DNA from: Salinimicrobium soli
GTDB taxonomy: Bacteria; Bacteroidota; Bacteroidia; Flavobacteriales; Flavobacteriaceae
Assembly (NCBI RefSeq): GCF_048323655.1
Contig: NZ_JBLUWW010000003.1
Location: 682,001-746,000, forward strand
DNA: 64,000 bases
Direction: 5' to 3'
The position numbers and the translations under genes are program-made. This document shows positions 1-8,576 of this stretch, piece by piece (within the stretch, counting starts at the first letter, position 1; each line of letters opens with the position of its first letter). The notes below the pieces were generated by a model. It was given only the letters and a program-made list of their open reading frames with translations, had not been told where the DNA came from and did no database searches.

Positions 1-87
1 ACCACTAAGAATAACACCTATACCTTTGAATATGGGCTGGTGGGAGAATCTAAAAAGCAGAAAGGAACTGCTGTAAAGGTGAAATAA
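1..87 (+). CDS. C-terminal end of an unidentified gene, cut by the window edge
   Basis: Frame 1 is open from the first base and ends in TAA at 85-87, giving 28 residues that finish in a Lys-rich tail (…KKQKGTAVKVK). The fragment is too short to identify. It faces the minus-strand gene at 148-885, and both can use the hairpin at 99-123 as a shared terminator, which supports this being the true end of a + strand gene. It could also be a chance open frame. Confidence 0.5.
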   Translation, partial: TTKNNTYTFEYGLVGESKKQKGTAVKVK

Positions 88-98
88 CTGCAAAAGAA

Positions 99-135
99 AA
101 GAGACAACGCCTGGTTGTCTCTTGTACTTCTCTTT
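99..135. terminator. Bidirectional intrinsic terminator
   Basis: A 10-bp inverted repeat, AAGAGACAAC / GTTGTCTCTT (99-108 and 114-123), has a 5-base loop. It is flanked by an A-rich stretch on the left and a T-rich stretch on the right, so it can stop the + strand gene ending at 87 and the minus gene ending at 148. Its GACAAC/GTTGTC core recurs in the terminators of the next two paralogues. Confidence 0.8.
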
Positions 136-147
136 TTGTTAACCTAC

Positions 148-885
148 TTATGAACCGGATTTGATAGTGTTATAGAATGTTATAACCTGTTGAACATCTT
201 CTGTTGTCCTGGAATTCAATCCTTTTTCTTTCATAAAAGATTTCACCTTGCTTCTGTGTTCTTTCGGGAAAAGTTGGAGAAATTTTTTGGTTGATCTATC
301 AACGGGTTGGGCATAATTTGACTCTCCAACCCTAATGAAAAGATCAGTTCGATCAACATATAGAGGATTTACTACAGGTCTCATAGCTCCTGCCACCTCT
401 CCCGGCCGAACCTTCTTCAAAGGTTTTTCCAATAGGGTCAGTTCATTAGTCTCAGCTTCACCCGGAATAATCCTGAAGTATCCCAGTTTTAAATTTCCTG
501 CATTATCCCGATAAGAAAGTTTCTTATACAGTCTGTCCCCCATTTGGACGTCTACGGCATCCTCCAGGATGTAATTTTGGTTTTCAATCAACACTTCCAT
601 CACTTCATTGGCAACATTGTATCTGACTAAAGCATGTAAGGGTTCTTTTCCTTTGAAATACAGAAGAGATGGTGTATACTCATCTATTAAGAATTGACTG
701 CCCTCAATAGCAGTAGGTTTCGGTTCATAGACACCCCTAAGATATCTACTCATAATTTCATTTTCCTCCAGTACTTCGTCCTGGGTTCTTACTACCATTG
801 CATTCTGTGGTGGCAATTCACCAATTTGAGGAAAAACCGAAAATGTCAAGAGTAGAATGATCAGTGTAAAACTCATTTTTTTCAT
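148..885 (-). CDS. Secreted protein of unknown function, paralogue 1 of 3
   Basis: The protein has 245 residues with a Sec signal peptide of about 20 residues (MKKMSFTLIILLLTFSVFPQ) and no lipobox, so it is probably periplasmic or exported. It is not recognised as a named family. Blocks shared with the two genes upstream are SRYLRGVY (about residue 47), a central beta-rich part, LLEKPLKKV followed by PGE and AGAMRP, and a charged C-terminus with FPKEH and KSFMKEKGL. The C-terminal block is the most conserved, so it is probably the functional or folding core. ATG start at 885. It lies in a tandem array with 1137-1874 and 2104-2796, each with its own terminator, so the three are probably separate transcripts. 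Confidence 0.85.
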   Translation of the reverse strand: MKKMSFTLIILLLTFSVFPQIGELPPQNAMVVRTQDEVLEENEIMSRYLRGVYEPKPTAIEGSQFLIDEYTPSLLYFKGKEPLHALVRYNVANEVMEVLIENQNYILEDAVDVQMGDRLYKKLSYRDNAGNLKLGYFRIIPGEAETNELTLLEKPLKKVRPGEVAGAMRPVVNPLYVDRTDLFIRVGESNYAQPVDRSTKKFLQLFPKEHRSKVKSFMKEKGLNSRTTEDVQQVITFYNTIKSGS

Positions 886-1086
886 GATAGTGTAGTTTTA
901 AATATTAAATGTAGTGAATTATCGGTTTACTTAACATGCTTGTAATGAATATATTATATTGTTAACAGCTTGCTTTACTTCTCTTAATTACCAATACAGA
1001 AAGGCCCTCTACCGAGAAATGAGCTTAATTTTTGTGATCAAATAGAAAACGGGGTTAAGGAATATTTTTTCTGATGAAGTGGTAGC

Positions 1087-1124
1087 AAAAAAAAAGACAA
1101 CCACGATGGCTGCCTTTTTTTCTC
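1087..1124 (-). terminator. Intrinsic terminator of paralogue 2
   Basis: Read on the minus strand, GGCAGCC and GGTTGTC pair (with G-U wobbles) around a 5-base loop and are followed by a run of nine T. It lies directly after the stop of the gene at 1137-1874 and resembles the hairpins after paralogues 1 and 3. Confidence 0.75.
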
Positions 1125-1136
1125 TGTAAATCCAAT

Positions 1137-1874
1137 TTACTTGTTAGCCTCTAAAGAATTATAGAAAGTTACCACCTCCAGTACATCTTCAGCTGTTTTA
1201 GACTTAAGCCTTTTTTCTTTCATAAAAGATTTCACCTTAGCTCTGTGTTCTTTCGGGAAAAGTTTAATGAAATTTCTTGTACTTTTTTCCACCTGGTGGG
1301 CGTAGTTGGAATTTTCAAATCTAATGTACAGTTCAGAATTATCCACATAGTACGGATTTGTTGCAGGCCGCATGGGTCCCGCTGCCTCTCCAGGCTTAAC
1401 TTTTTTCAATGGTTTTTCAAGTAGAGTCACTGCTCCAAATTCAGAATCATCAGAAATTACCTTAAAATACCCCTGTCGCAATTCCTTGTCGCCATTGCGG
1501 TAGGAGAATTTCCTGTAAAAATGCCCATCCATTTTAATGTCAATAGCATCTTGCAAGATGTAATTCTGATGTTCCACAAGTACCTCCATTATCTCCTTAA
1601 CCACATTGTATCGCGCTAATGCATGGAAGGGTTCTTTATCCTGAAAATAAAGAAGAGAGGTCGAATATTCATCTGTGAGATACGGGCTACCATCTATATT
1701 AGTAGGCTTTGGGGTATAAGTACCCCTCAAATACCTGCTAAAAATTTCATTATCCTCCAACAGGTGTTCTTGTTGTTTTACAACCATAACATTTGCCGGT
1801 TGAACCTTGCCTATTTGGGAATAAACAGGAAACGATAATAGAAAAATAACCAGAAAAAGACCGATTCTTTGCAT
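1137..1874 (-). CDS. Secreted protein of unknown function, paralogue 2 of 3
   Basis: This 245-residue protein is co-linear with the product of 148-885 along its whole length. It has an N-terminal signal peptide (MQRIGLFLVIFLLSFPVYSQ), the SRYLRGTY block, the YNVVKEIMEVLVE strand region, LLEKPLKKVKPGE, AGPMRP and the C-terminal FPKEHRAKVKSFMKEK block. By eye it is closer to paralogue 1 than to paralogue 3. Function is unknown. ATG start at 1874. The gap to paralogue 1 (886-1136) holds only the terminator and AT-rich promoter-like DNA. Confidence 0.85.
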   Translation of the reverse strand: MQRIGLFLVIFLLSFPVYSQIGKVQPANVMVVKQQEHLLEDNEIFSRYLRGTYTPKPTNIDGSPYLTDEYSTSLLYFQDKEPFHALARYNVVKEIMEVLVEHQNYILQDAIDIKMDGHFYRKFSYRNGDKELRQGYFKVISDDSEFGAVTLLEKPLKKVKPGEAAGPMRPATNPYYVDNSELYIRFENSNYAHQVEKSTRNFIKLFPKEHRAKVKSFMKEKRLKSKTAEDVLEVVTFYNSLEANK

Positions 1875-2054
1875 AACTATATATTTTGAAGTCTTTAAAT
1901 ATAATTAAATATCATGAATTTTAACAAAAGAGGAGGAATCGGTTTGGTCATTTTAAAAATTTTCTCCCTCCTTTTTTTAGGCTCCTTTTTTTTTGTCGTT
2001 AATTTAAGTTGGGAATTTCTGAGAGATATTTCTTTAGGTTGGATAAACAACAAA

Positions 2055-2090
2055 AAAAGGGACAACCTCAGGATTGTCCCTTTTCTTTTA
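2055..2090. terminator. Intrinsic terminator of paralogue 3
   Basis: AAAAGGGACAA (2055-2065) and TTGTCCCTTTT (2074-2084) form an 11-bp perfect stem with an 8-base loop, T-rich on the right and A-rich on the left. It lies just past the stop of the minus-strand gene at 2104. The GGGACAA/TTGTCCC core resembles the hairpins after the other two paralogues. Confidence 0.8.
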
Positions 2091-2103
2091 ATATAGATCT
2101 TTA

Positions 2104-2796
2104 TTACTGTTTGCTGACAATAGAATTATAATACGTTACTACCTCTTGCATATCTTCCTCCTTTTTAGGTTTTAAACCTTTTTCATTCATAAATTCCTTT
2201 ATTTGATCTTGATGTTCTTTAGGAAAAATTTTGATGAACTTTTTTGTTCTTCTTTCTACAGGAACTGCATAAGTCGAACTTTCAAAGCTTAAATAGAAGT
2301 CTGTTTTATCAACATAACGTGGATCTTTAGCGGGACGCATAGCCCCTGCTGCCTGACCTTCTTTCAACTTTTTAAGTGGTTTTTTCAAAAGGCTTAAAGC
2401 AGGAGAATCTCCCTCGGTTAAGACCTCGAAGTAACCTACCATCATTTTATCATTTCGCCTGTAATTGAACTGCCGGTATTTTTTACCAAGGATATCCACC
2501 TTTATTCCGTACTTCAGGATGTATTCCTCATTTTTTAGTTGCACCTGCATATTTTCTTTGACTACATCATATCGCACATTTGCATAAAGATTTTGATTAT
2601 CGAAATAAATTGTGCCGGGAAGGAAAGTATCATTTAAAAAAGGACTACCGTCTACATTTGAAAGATCATCAGTGTACACTCCCCTTAGATATTGACTCAA
2701 AATTTCATTCTGTTCTGAATTCCTGGTTTCAACCTGGGAAAATACTGTTGAGCTTAAGAAAATAGTAATAAATACAAGTAATAGACTTCGTTCCAT
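2104..2796 (-). CDS. Secreted protein of unknown function, paralogue 3 of 3
   Basis: The 230-residue protein is the most diverged of the three. It has a signal peptide (MERSLLLVFITIFLSSTVFSQ) and lacks about 15 residues after the signal peptide that paralogues 1 and 2 carry. It keeps SQYLRGVY, a KKPLKKLKEGQ block, AGAMRP, YVDKTDFYLSF and the FPKEH … KEFMNEKGL C-terminus. The extra charged residues and the conserved C-terminus suggest one domain of mixed beta structure with a helical end. No function can be assigned. ATG start at 2796; mscL ends 63 bases upstream. Confidence 0.85.
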   Translation of the reverse strand: MERSLLLVFITIFLSSTVFSQVETRNSEQNEILSQYLRGVYTDDLSNVDGSPFLNDTFLPGTIYFDNQNLYANVRYDVVKENMQVQLKNEEYILKYGIKVDILGKKYRQFNYRRNDKMMVGYFEVLTEGDSPALSLLKKPLKKLKEGQAAGAMRPAKDPRYVDKTDFYLSFESSTYAVPVERRTKKFIKIFPKEHQDQIKEFMNEKGLKPKKEEDMQEVVTYYNSIVSKQ

Positions 2797-2859
2797 TCGT
2801 TTTTTTGTTTTAGTTGCGGCAATATATAAAAAGATGAAGAATTAACAGAAAAGGTTAGA

Positions 2860-3303
2860 TTATTTTCTACTCCTGAGGAGTTCGTTTTGCTCTTCCATTA
2901 ATTTATTAATGTTTTCCAGCAGTTCCACATTTTTAGCCGGAGCAACAGTTTTATTATTGGGATCTTCAGCCTTACGCCGAAAACGGTTCATGAATTTCAC
3001 CACCAGGAAAACAGTGAAACCAATGATGAGGAAGTCGATCATTACTTCGATAAATAATCCGTAGCCGAGGACAACAGCTTCAGTCTCAACAGCTCCGGAG
3101 GCGTCCAAAACGGTTTCCCTGAGAATGATCTGCTTCTCAGAAAAGTTAACTCCGTTAGTAATCATCGCCAAAGGCGGCATTATTACTTGCTTCACCAGAA
3201 CATCTACAACCTTGTTGAAAGCGGTACCTATAATAATACCTATCGCCATGTCGATCATGTTGCCCTTTATGGCAAACTCCTTAAATTCTTTGATTAGCCC
3301 CAT
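2860..3303 (-). CDS. mscL: Large-conductance mechanosensitive channel MscL
   Basis: A homopentameric inner-membrane channel that opens under membrane tension and releases solutes during hypo-osmotic shock. The N-terminus MGLIKEFKEFAIKGNMIDMA is the characteristic MscL amphipathic helix leading into TM1 (GIIIGTAFNKVVDVLV). TM2 is around residues 82-105, and the C-terminal charged coiled-coil is ELLENINKLMEEQNELL. The length of 147 residues is normal. The start overlaps the parC stop by one base (TAATG), so it is translationally coupled to the topoisomerase genes, an unusual partnership for an osmotic safety valve. Confidence 0.95.
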   Translation of the reverse strand: MGLIKEFKEFAIKGNMIDMAIGIIIGTAFNKVVDVLVKQVIMPPLAMITNGVNFSEKQIILRETVLDASGAVETEAVVLGYGLFIEVMIDFLIIGFTVFLVVKFMNRFRRKAEDPNNKTVAPAKNVELLENINKLMEEQNELLRSRK

Positions 3304-6002
3304 TATTCTTCAAAAAGCTTGATCTGGGCCTCGTCCTGTGCGGAATTCTTCTTTTTGATCTTTGCTTCTGAAAAATCAGGGGATTCCTGTTTTTCATCTG
3401 CAGAAGATGTCCCTTCCACCGCCTGTTCATCAACTACTTCCAATTCTTCGGCAGGAGTTTCTTCGGGAGCTACAAAGGGCTTAGGCTCCAGTAAATTTAT
3501 CTGTTTTACTTTTTCTGTAGTCAATTGATTTCCAAGTGCCTTAATCCCTTTGACTGCAATAAATGGTTCAAGTTCAACGGTGTCATTGGGTTTCTGATCT
3601 TTTCCTCTCACTTTAGAATATACGACTTCAGCGATAGGAAGATAATCAGTGGAAACTATCTCCAGATAGGATTTCGGATTATCTCCGATGAAATTCTCCT
3701 CTTTTTCCTCATTTTCAATAAGGAAACGTTTGACATAGAATCGTTCTTTGTCGGCCTCCCAATAAATAGCTGAAATTGGCTTTTTTGGAACCCATTTCTC
3801 GAGTACCACAATATCCCCATCAAATCTGGTGGTGAGCTCCGGTTTAATGGTCTTAGCCACTCCGTTCTGGGTAATGATCAAAAGCCGGTCTTCTCCCTTG
3901 AATTCTCCAAGAAGCTCCCCTCTTTCGTCCACATTGAGACGTTTTACCGTGTCATCAAACCAGATGCGACGCGGCTTTAGGGTAGATACTCCTTCTTCTT
4001 TTAATTCGATCTTCTTAACAGGATATTTGGTGACGATATTCCCTTTTACAGCCCTTCCTTTAATAGCCATATCAGCAAAATCAACGTCAAATTTGAGTTT
4101 TTTGATACTGCCTACCTGTCTCAGGTACACCATTACTACTTCGGCTTCCCCGTTTGGATTAGCAGAGAAATAAAGGATCTCTGAACCTTTCTTACCCTGC
4201 GTCAGGTCATACTCCCGATCACGGGTAACAGAGGTTACAGCAAATCGTTTTATGTAGGCCGATCCGCCCTTTCCATCTTTATAAATAAGATTATAAATGG
4301 TACGCTTATCTTTCTTTTTAAAGATACCCACGTGGATAATATCCTTGCCAATAAAGGTTTTTGAGTCCACCTTGGTGACCATCATTTTACCATCCCTGGT
4401 AAAACAAATGATATCATCAATATCTGAACAATCGGTAACGTACTCATCCCGCTTCAAAGCAGTACCCACAAATCCTTCTTTGCGGTTGACGTACAGCTTG
4501 GTATTCCTGATAACCACCTTAGTAGCTTCGATATCTTCAAAAAGCCTTAATTCTGTCTTTCTTTCCTTATCAGAACCATAATCCTTTTTCAAACGGGTGA
4601 AGTAAGCGATGGCGTAATCGGTCAGATGATCAAGATGGTGCTTGATCTGTGCGATCTCTCCTTCCAGAGCTTCGATCTTTTGTTGGGCTTTGTCAAGGTC
4701 GAATTTTGAGATCCTCTTGATCCTGATCTCTGTAAGACGGACGATATCCTCTTCGGTAACCGCTCTTTTAAGGTGCTGTATGTGTGGCTTTAAACCTTCG
4801 TCAATTGCCTTGATAACCCCTTCCCATGTTTCTTCTTCCTCAATATCGCGATAGATCCTATTCTCGATAAAAATTCTTTCTAAGGAAGCGAAGTGCCATT
4901 GTTCCTGAAATTCGTCCAGCTTTACCTCCAGGTCGCTTTTCAGCAGTTGTAAAGTGTGGTCTGTAGATCTCCTCAGAATTTCTGAAACTCCCAGGAAAGC
5001 CGGTTTGTTATCTATGATCACACAACTCAACGGAGATATCGAGATCTCACAGTTGGTGAAGGCATATAACGCATCAATAGTTTTGTCCGGAGAAATATTG
5101 CCGGGAAGATGGATCAGGATCTCTACTTCACTGGACGTGTTGTCTTCGATCTTCTTTATCTTGATCTTACCTTTTTCGTTAGCTTTCAGCACTGAATCAA
5201 TCAACGTAGAAGTATTGGTGCCAAAAGGGATCTCCTTTATTACCAGTGTGTTTTTGTCAAGTTGAGAAATTTTAGCCCTAACTCTTACGCGGCCTCCTCT
5301 CATACCGTCATTATAGTTGGTAATATCGGCAATACCTCCGGTGACGAAATCTGGGTAAAGCTGAAATTTCTTTCCTTTTAAGTGTTTAATACTCGCATCA
5401 ATGAGTTCATTGAAGTTATGGGGGAGGATTTTTGTACTTAGACCAACGGCGATACCCTCTGCACCCTGTGCAAGTAAAAGAGGGAACATAACCGGAAGAT
5501 TTACCGGTTCCTTCTTACGACCGTCATAGGACAGCTGCCATTCGGTGATCTTAGGATTATAAACAACATCCAAAGCGAATTTAGACAAGCGTGCTTCAAT
5601 ATACCTGGAAGCTGCCGCCCCGTCCCCGGTAAGGATGTTACCCCAGTTCCCCTGAGTGTCGATCAAAAGATCTTTTTGACCTACCTGCACCATGGCGTCA
5701 CCAATACTCGCATCACCGTGCGGGTGATACTGCATAGTATGTCCTACAATATTTGCAACCTTGTTGTAGCGACCGTCGTCGAGGTCCTTCATGGAATGCA
5801 TGATACGCCGCTGCACCGGTTTAAAACCATCTTCCAGGGCAGGAACTGCCCTTTCCAGGATTACATAGGATGCATAATCCAGAAACCAGTCTTTGTACAT
5901 TCCGGTAACCCTCTTAAGAACTTCCTGTTCCTCTGGTTGTTGCGGATTGTTTTGCTCAAACTGTTCGTCGTCCCTGTGATCGTTTAAATTGTCGTTCTCC
6001 AT
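3303..6002 (-). CDS. parC: DNA topoisomerase IV subunit A
   Basis: The breakage-reunion subunit of topoisomerase IV, which decatenates and relaxes DNA with ParE. Visible features are the winged-helix core with YHPHGDASIGDAM near residue 92, equivalent to the quinolone-resistance region, and the catalytic tyrosine Y134 in AAASRYIEARLS. A tower/coiled-coil region lies around residues 350-470 and a C-terminal beta-pinwheel-like domain from about 500 to 830. The last 60 residues are an acidic, Pro/Glu-rich tail ending in a Lys stretch. The length of 899 residues fits the Bacteroidota form rather than the 750-residue enterobacterial form. It directly abuts the small membrane gene upstream, and its stop overlaps the mscL start. 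GyrA is a less likely reading because of the ParE partner in the same operon. Confidence 0.93.
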   Translation of the reverse strand: MENDNLNDHRDDEQFEQNNPQQPEEQEVLKRVTGMYKDWFLDYASYVILERAVPALEDGFKPVQRRIMHSMKDLDDGRYNKVANIVGHTMQYHPHGDASIGDAMVQVGQKDLLIDTQGNWGNILTGDGAAASRYIEARLSKFALDVVYNPKITEWQLSYDGRKKEPVNLPVMFPLLLAQGAEGIAVGLSTKILPHNFNELIDASIKHLKGKKFQLYPDFVTGGIADITNYNDGMRGGRVRVRAKISQLDKNTLVIKEIPFGTNTSTLIDSVLKANEKGKIKIKKIEDNTSSEVEILIHLPGNISPDKTIDALYAFTNCEISISPLSCVIIDNKPAFLGVSEILRRSTDHTLQLLKSDLEVKLDEFQEQWHFASLERIFIENRIYRDIEEEETWEGVIKAIDEGLKPHIQHLKRAVTEEDIVRLTEIRIKRISKFDLDKAQQKIEALEGEIAQIKHHLDHLTDYAIAYFTRLKKDYGSDKERKTELRLFEDIEATKVVIRNTKLYVNRKEGFVGTALKRDEYVTDCSDIDDIICFTRDGKMMVTKVDSKTFIGKDIIHVGIFKKKDKRTIYNLIYKDGKGGSAYIKRFAVTSVTRDREYDLTQGKKGSEILYFSANPNGEAEVVMVYLRQVGSIKKLKFDVDFADMAIKGRAVKGNIVTKYPVKKIELKEEGVSTLKPRRIWFDDTVKRLNVDERGELLGEFKGEDRLLIITQNGVAKTIKPELTTRFDGDIVVLEKWVPKKPISAIYWEADKERFYVKRFLIENEEKEENFIGDNPKSYLEIVSTDYLPIAEVVYSKVRGKDQKPNDTVELEPFIAVKGIKALGNQLTTEKVKQINLLEPKPFVAPEETPAEELEVVDEQAVEGTSSADEKQESPDFSEAKIKKKNSAQDEAQIKLFEE

Positions 6003-6485
6003 TTAAGCCTTCGCTTTATTTTTCTCCATCACCTTAGCCAGAGAGATCCTGAGTGCCTTGGTCTTTTTCCTGGATAAAAAGGTGATATTGTATTTATAAT
6101 GTCTGTATCCCCTTTTGTTTCGGGAATGAATGAACACATGTAATCGTTTGTACAGGATGTAATTTTCAATTTTGAAGTTCTGTAACTTTGCCTTCGGAAC
6201 TTCTGTGCGCTGCTCGCGGTAGCGCATAAATTTCGAGATCAGAAGTCCATTGCTTTTGAAGTTGATGGTCTCCCCATCGCTATCAAATTCAAAGGATTTA
6301 CCAACGGTGAAGATATAGACCGCAATGGCTAGTGCGATAACATTTGGAATCAGGCTACTGTAATTAAAAGGAACATCATCGTATTTAATCTCCACCGATG
6401 CAAATGCATTGGTGATAAAGACAGCCACCACAATAATATATATTGAGGGCACTATACTCGTTTCCTTTTTATTATTAAAGCGCAT
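6003..6485 (-). CDS. Small membrane protein between parE and parC
   Basis: The 160-residue protein has two predicted membrane segments (about residues 12-30 and 46-63). A basic cytoplasmic tail follows, with a short beta-rich stretch (SFEFDSDGETINFKSNG) and many Arg/Lys (SRKKTKALRISLAKVMEKNK). It is not recognised as a named family. It fits between parE and parC with no free bases on either side (parE stop at 6486, parC start at 6002), so it must be co-translated with both topoisomerase IV subunits. ATG start at 6485. A role linked to topoisomerase or membrane is only a guess from position. Confidence 0.8.
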   Translation of the reverse strand: MRFNNKKETSIVPSIYIIVVAVFITNAFASVEIKYDDVPFNYSSLIPNVIALAIAVYIFTVGKSFEFDSDGETINFKSNGLLISKFMRYREQRTEVPKAKLQNFKIENYILYKRLHVFIHSRNKRGYRHYKYNITFLSRKKTKALRISLAKVMEKNKAKA

Positions 6486-8339
6486 CTATTCCTCTATAAG
6501 ATCTAATTCTACTTTTAGGTTGTCAATAATAAATTCCTGCCTGTCAGGAGTATTTTTGCCCATATAGAAGTTGAGCAGCTCTTCAATAGACATGTCCTTG
6601 TCCAGCATTACCGGGTCTAGCCGAATGTCATCTCCAATAAAATGCTTGAACTCATCAGGAGAGATCTCCCCAAGTCCTTTAAAGCGCGTGATTTCAACTT
6701 TTCCTGAAAGTTTTTCGATCGCCTGTTGCTTTTCGTATTCGGAATAACAGTAGATAGTCTCTTTTTTATTTCTAACCCTGAAAAGCGGGGTTTGAAGTAT
6801 ATACAAGTGATTTTCCTTGATCAACTCCGGAAAGAACTGTAAAAAGAATGTGATAAGTAATAACCGGATGTGCATTCCGTCCACATCGGCATCTGTAGCG
6901 ATCACAATATTGTTATATCGAAGATCTTCCATCGACTCTTCAATATTCAACGCGGCCTGAAGCAGGTTGAATTCTTCATTTTCATAAACGATCTTCTTAG
7001 ACATTCCGTAAGAGTTCAGGGGTTTTCCCCTTAAACTGAATACGGCCTGTGTATTTACGTCCCGTGATTTGGTAATGGATCCACTTGCAGAATCACCCTC
7101 GGTAATAAATAAGGTACTCTCCAGGTAGCGTTCTTTTTTGCTGTCTCCAAGATGGATCCGGCAGTCTCGAAGTTTTTTATTGTGCAGACTGGCTTTTTTT
7201 GCACGGTCCTTTGCCAGTTTTCTAATTCCGGAAAGCTCCTTTCGTTCGCGTTCGGCCTGCATGATCTTGCGCAGTAATAATTCGGCCGTTTCCTGATTTT
7301 TATGAAGATAGTTATCGAGTTGGGTCTTTACAAAATCATTAATGTAAGTCCTTACCGTCGGAAGGTCTCCTCCCATATCTGTAGAACCTAATTTGGTCTT
7401 GGTCTGACTTTCAAAGACCGGCTCCATTACTTTAATACTGATAGCTGATACCACCGATTTGCGAACATCACTGGCTTCGAAATTCTTTCCGTAGAACTCG
7501 CGGATAGTTTTTACCAGAGCTTCTCTAAAAGCTGACTGGTGCGTTCCTCCCTGGGAAGTATGTTGACCATTAACAAAGGAATGATATTCCTCACTGTATT
7601 GGGATTTGCTGTGAGTAAGGGCTACTTCAATATCATTGCCCCTAAGATGAATGATCGGGTATAACCGGTCATCAGGATGAATACTGTCAGACAGCAGATC
7701 CTTTAATCCGTTCTCTGAATAGAATTTTTCGCCGTTGAAAACTATGGTAAGCCCCGGATTGAGGTACACATAGTTCTTTAGCATTTTCTCAATGTATTCT
7801 GAACGGAACTTATAATGTTTAAAGATCAGTTCATCTGGAGTGAAGGTCACTTTGGTACCGCGCCTTCTGGAAGTTTCTTCAAGTTCTTCTTCATTGACCA
7901 GGTTCCCCTGTTCAAATTCTGCTGACTTTGATTTCCCGTCACGGGTGGATTCTACTCTAAAACTCGAGGAAAGCGCATTCACTGCCTTGGTACCTACCCC
8001 GTTCAAACCTACAGATTTCTTGAAGGCACGGGTATCATACTTTCCACCGGTGTTCATCTTGGATACCACATCCACAACTTTTCCCAAAGGAATACCACGA
8101 CCGTAATCGCGCACGATCACCTTTTGGTTCTGCACAGAAATGTCGATGGTCTTTCCGGCTCCCATCACGAATTCGTCAATACAGTTGTCGATGACCTCCT
8201 TTAGAAGGATATAGATCCCGTCATCTGCACTGGAGCCGTCTCCGAGCTTTCCAATATACATCCCGGGACGCATCCTGATGTGCTCCTTCCAGTCCAGCGA
8301 CCGTATATTGTCCTCGGTATATTTAGTTTCTTCGCTCAT
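6486..8339 (-). CDS. parE: DNA topoisomerase IV subunit B
   Basis: The ATPase subunit of topoisomerase IV. A GHKL ATP-binding domain covers about residues 20-220, with IRMRPGMYIG, the Mg-binding ILLKEVIDNCIDE and the ATP lid YGRGIPLG … GLNGVGTKAVNAL. The transducer domain follows, then the TOPRIM domain with FITEGDSASGS (catalytic Glu) and DADVDGMHIR (metal-binding Asp residues). The length of 617 residues is standard for ParE/GyrB-type proteins. It is the first gene of a four-gene operon, parE, membrane protein, parC, mscL. ATG start at 8339. The 237 bases upstream to ychF hold no gene, only an AT-rich promoter region without a clear TAnnTTTG box. Confidence 0.94.
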   Translation of the reverse strand: MSEETKYTEDNIRSLDWKEHIRMRPGMYIGKLGDGSSADDGIYILLKEVIDNCIDEFVMGAGKTIDISVQNQKVIVRDYGRGIPLGKVVDVVSKMNTGGKYDTRAFKKSVGLNGVGTKAVNALSSSFRVESTRDGKSKSAEFEQGNLVNEEELEETSRRRGTKVTFTPDELIFKHYKFRSEYIEKMLKNYVYLNPGLTIVFNGEKFYSENGLKDLLSDSIHPDDRLYPIIHLRGNDIEVALTHSKSQYSEEYHSFVNGQHTSQGGTHQSAFREALVKTIREFYGKNFEASDVRKSVVSAISIKVMEPVFESQTKTKLGSTDMGGDLPTVRTYINDFVKTQLDNYLHKNQETAELLLRKIMQAERERKELSGIRKLAKDRAKKASLHNKKLRDCRIHLGDSKKERYLESTLFITEGDSASGSITKSRDVNTQAVFSLRGKPLNSYGMSKKIVYENEEFNLLQAALNIEESMEDLRYNNIVIATDADVDGMHIRLLLITFFLQFFPELIKENHLYILQTPLFRVRNKKETIYCYSEYEKQQAIEKLSGKVEITRFKGLGEISPDEFKHFIGDDIRLDPVMLDKDMSIEELLNFYMGKNTPDRQEFIIDNLKVELDLIEE

Positions 8340-8576
8340 AGCTTCTTCATCCGGATTTGTCGCTAATATAAGGTTTCCACCAAAAAGTTGAAACTTGATG
8401 GCGGCAATTTAATTAACAAATGTTTCACAAAAAAAATTGCGGAGCGGCCGTAGAAAAAAATATAGCTCAATGAAGCTCCGGGCTTTGGAAACTGGATAAG
8501 TTACAGCTCAAAAACCATACCCCTTGAAAAAGAGGTTTTTAGCCTTCTTTAAGAATTGTATCTAAGAGAAAATTGC

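Noticed and set aside
1914..2096. 60-residue plus-strand frame between paralogues 2 and 3
   Set aside because: Low-complexity Phe/Leu-rich product from T-rich promoter and terminator DNA; it runs through the terminator hairpin at 2055.
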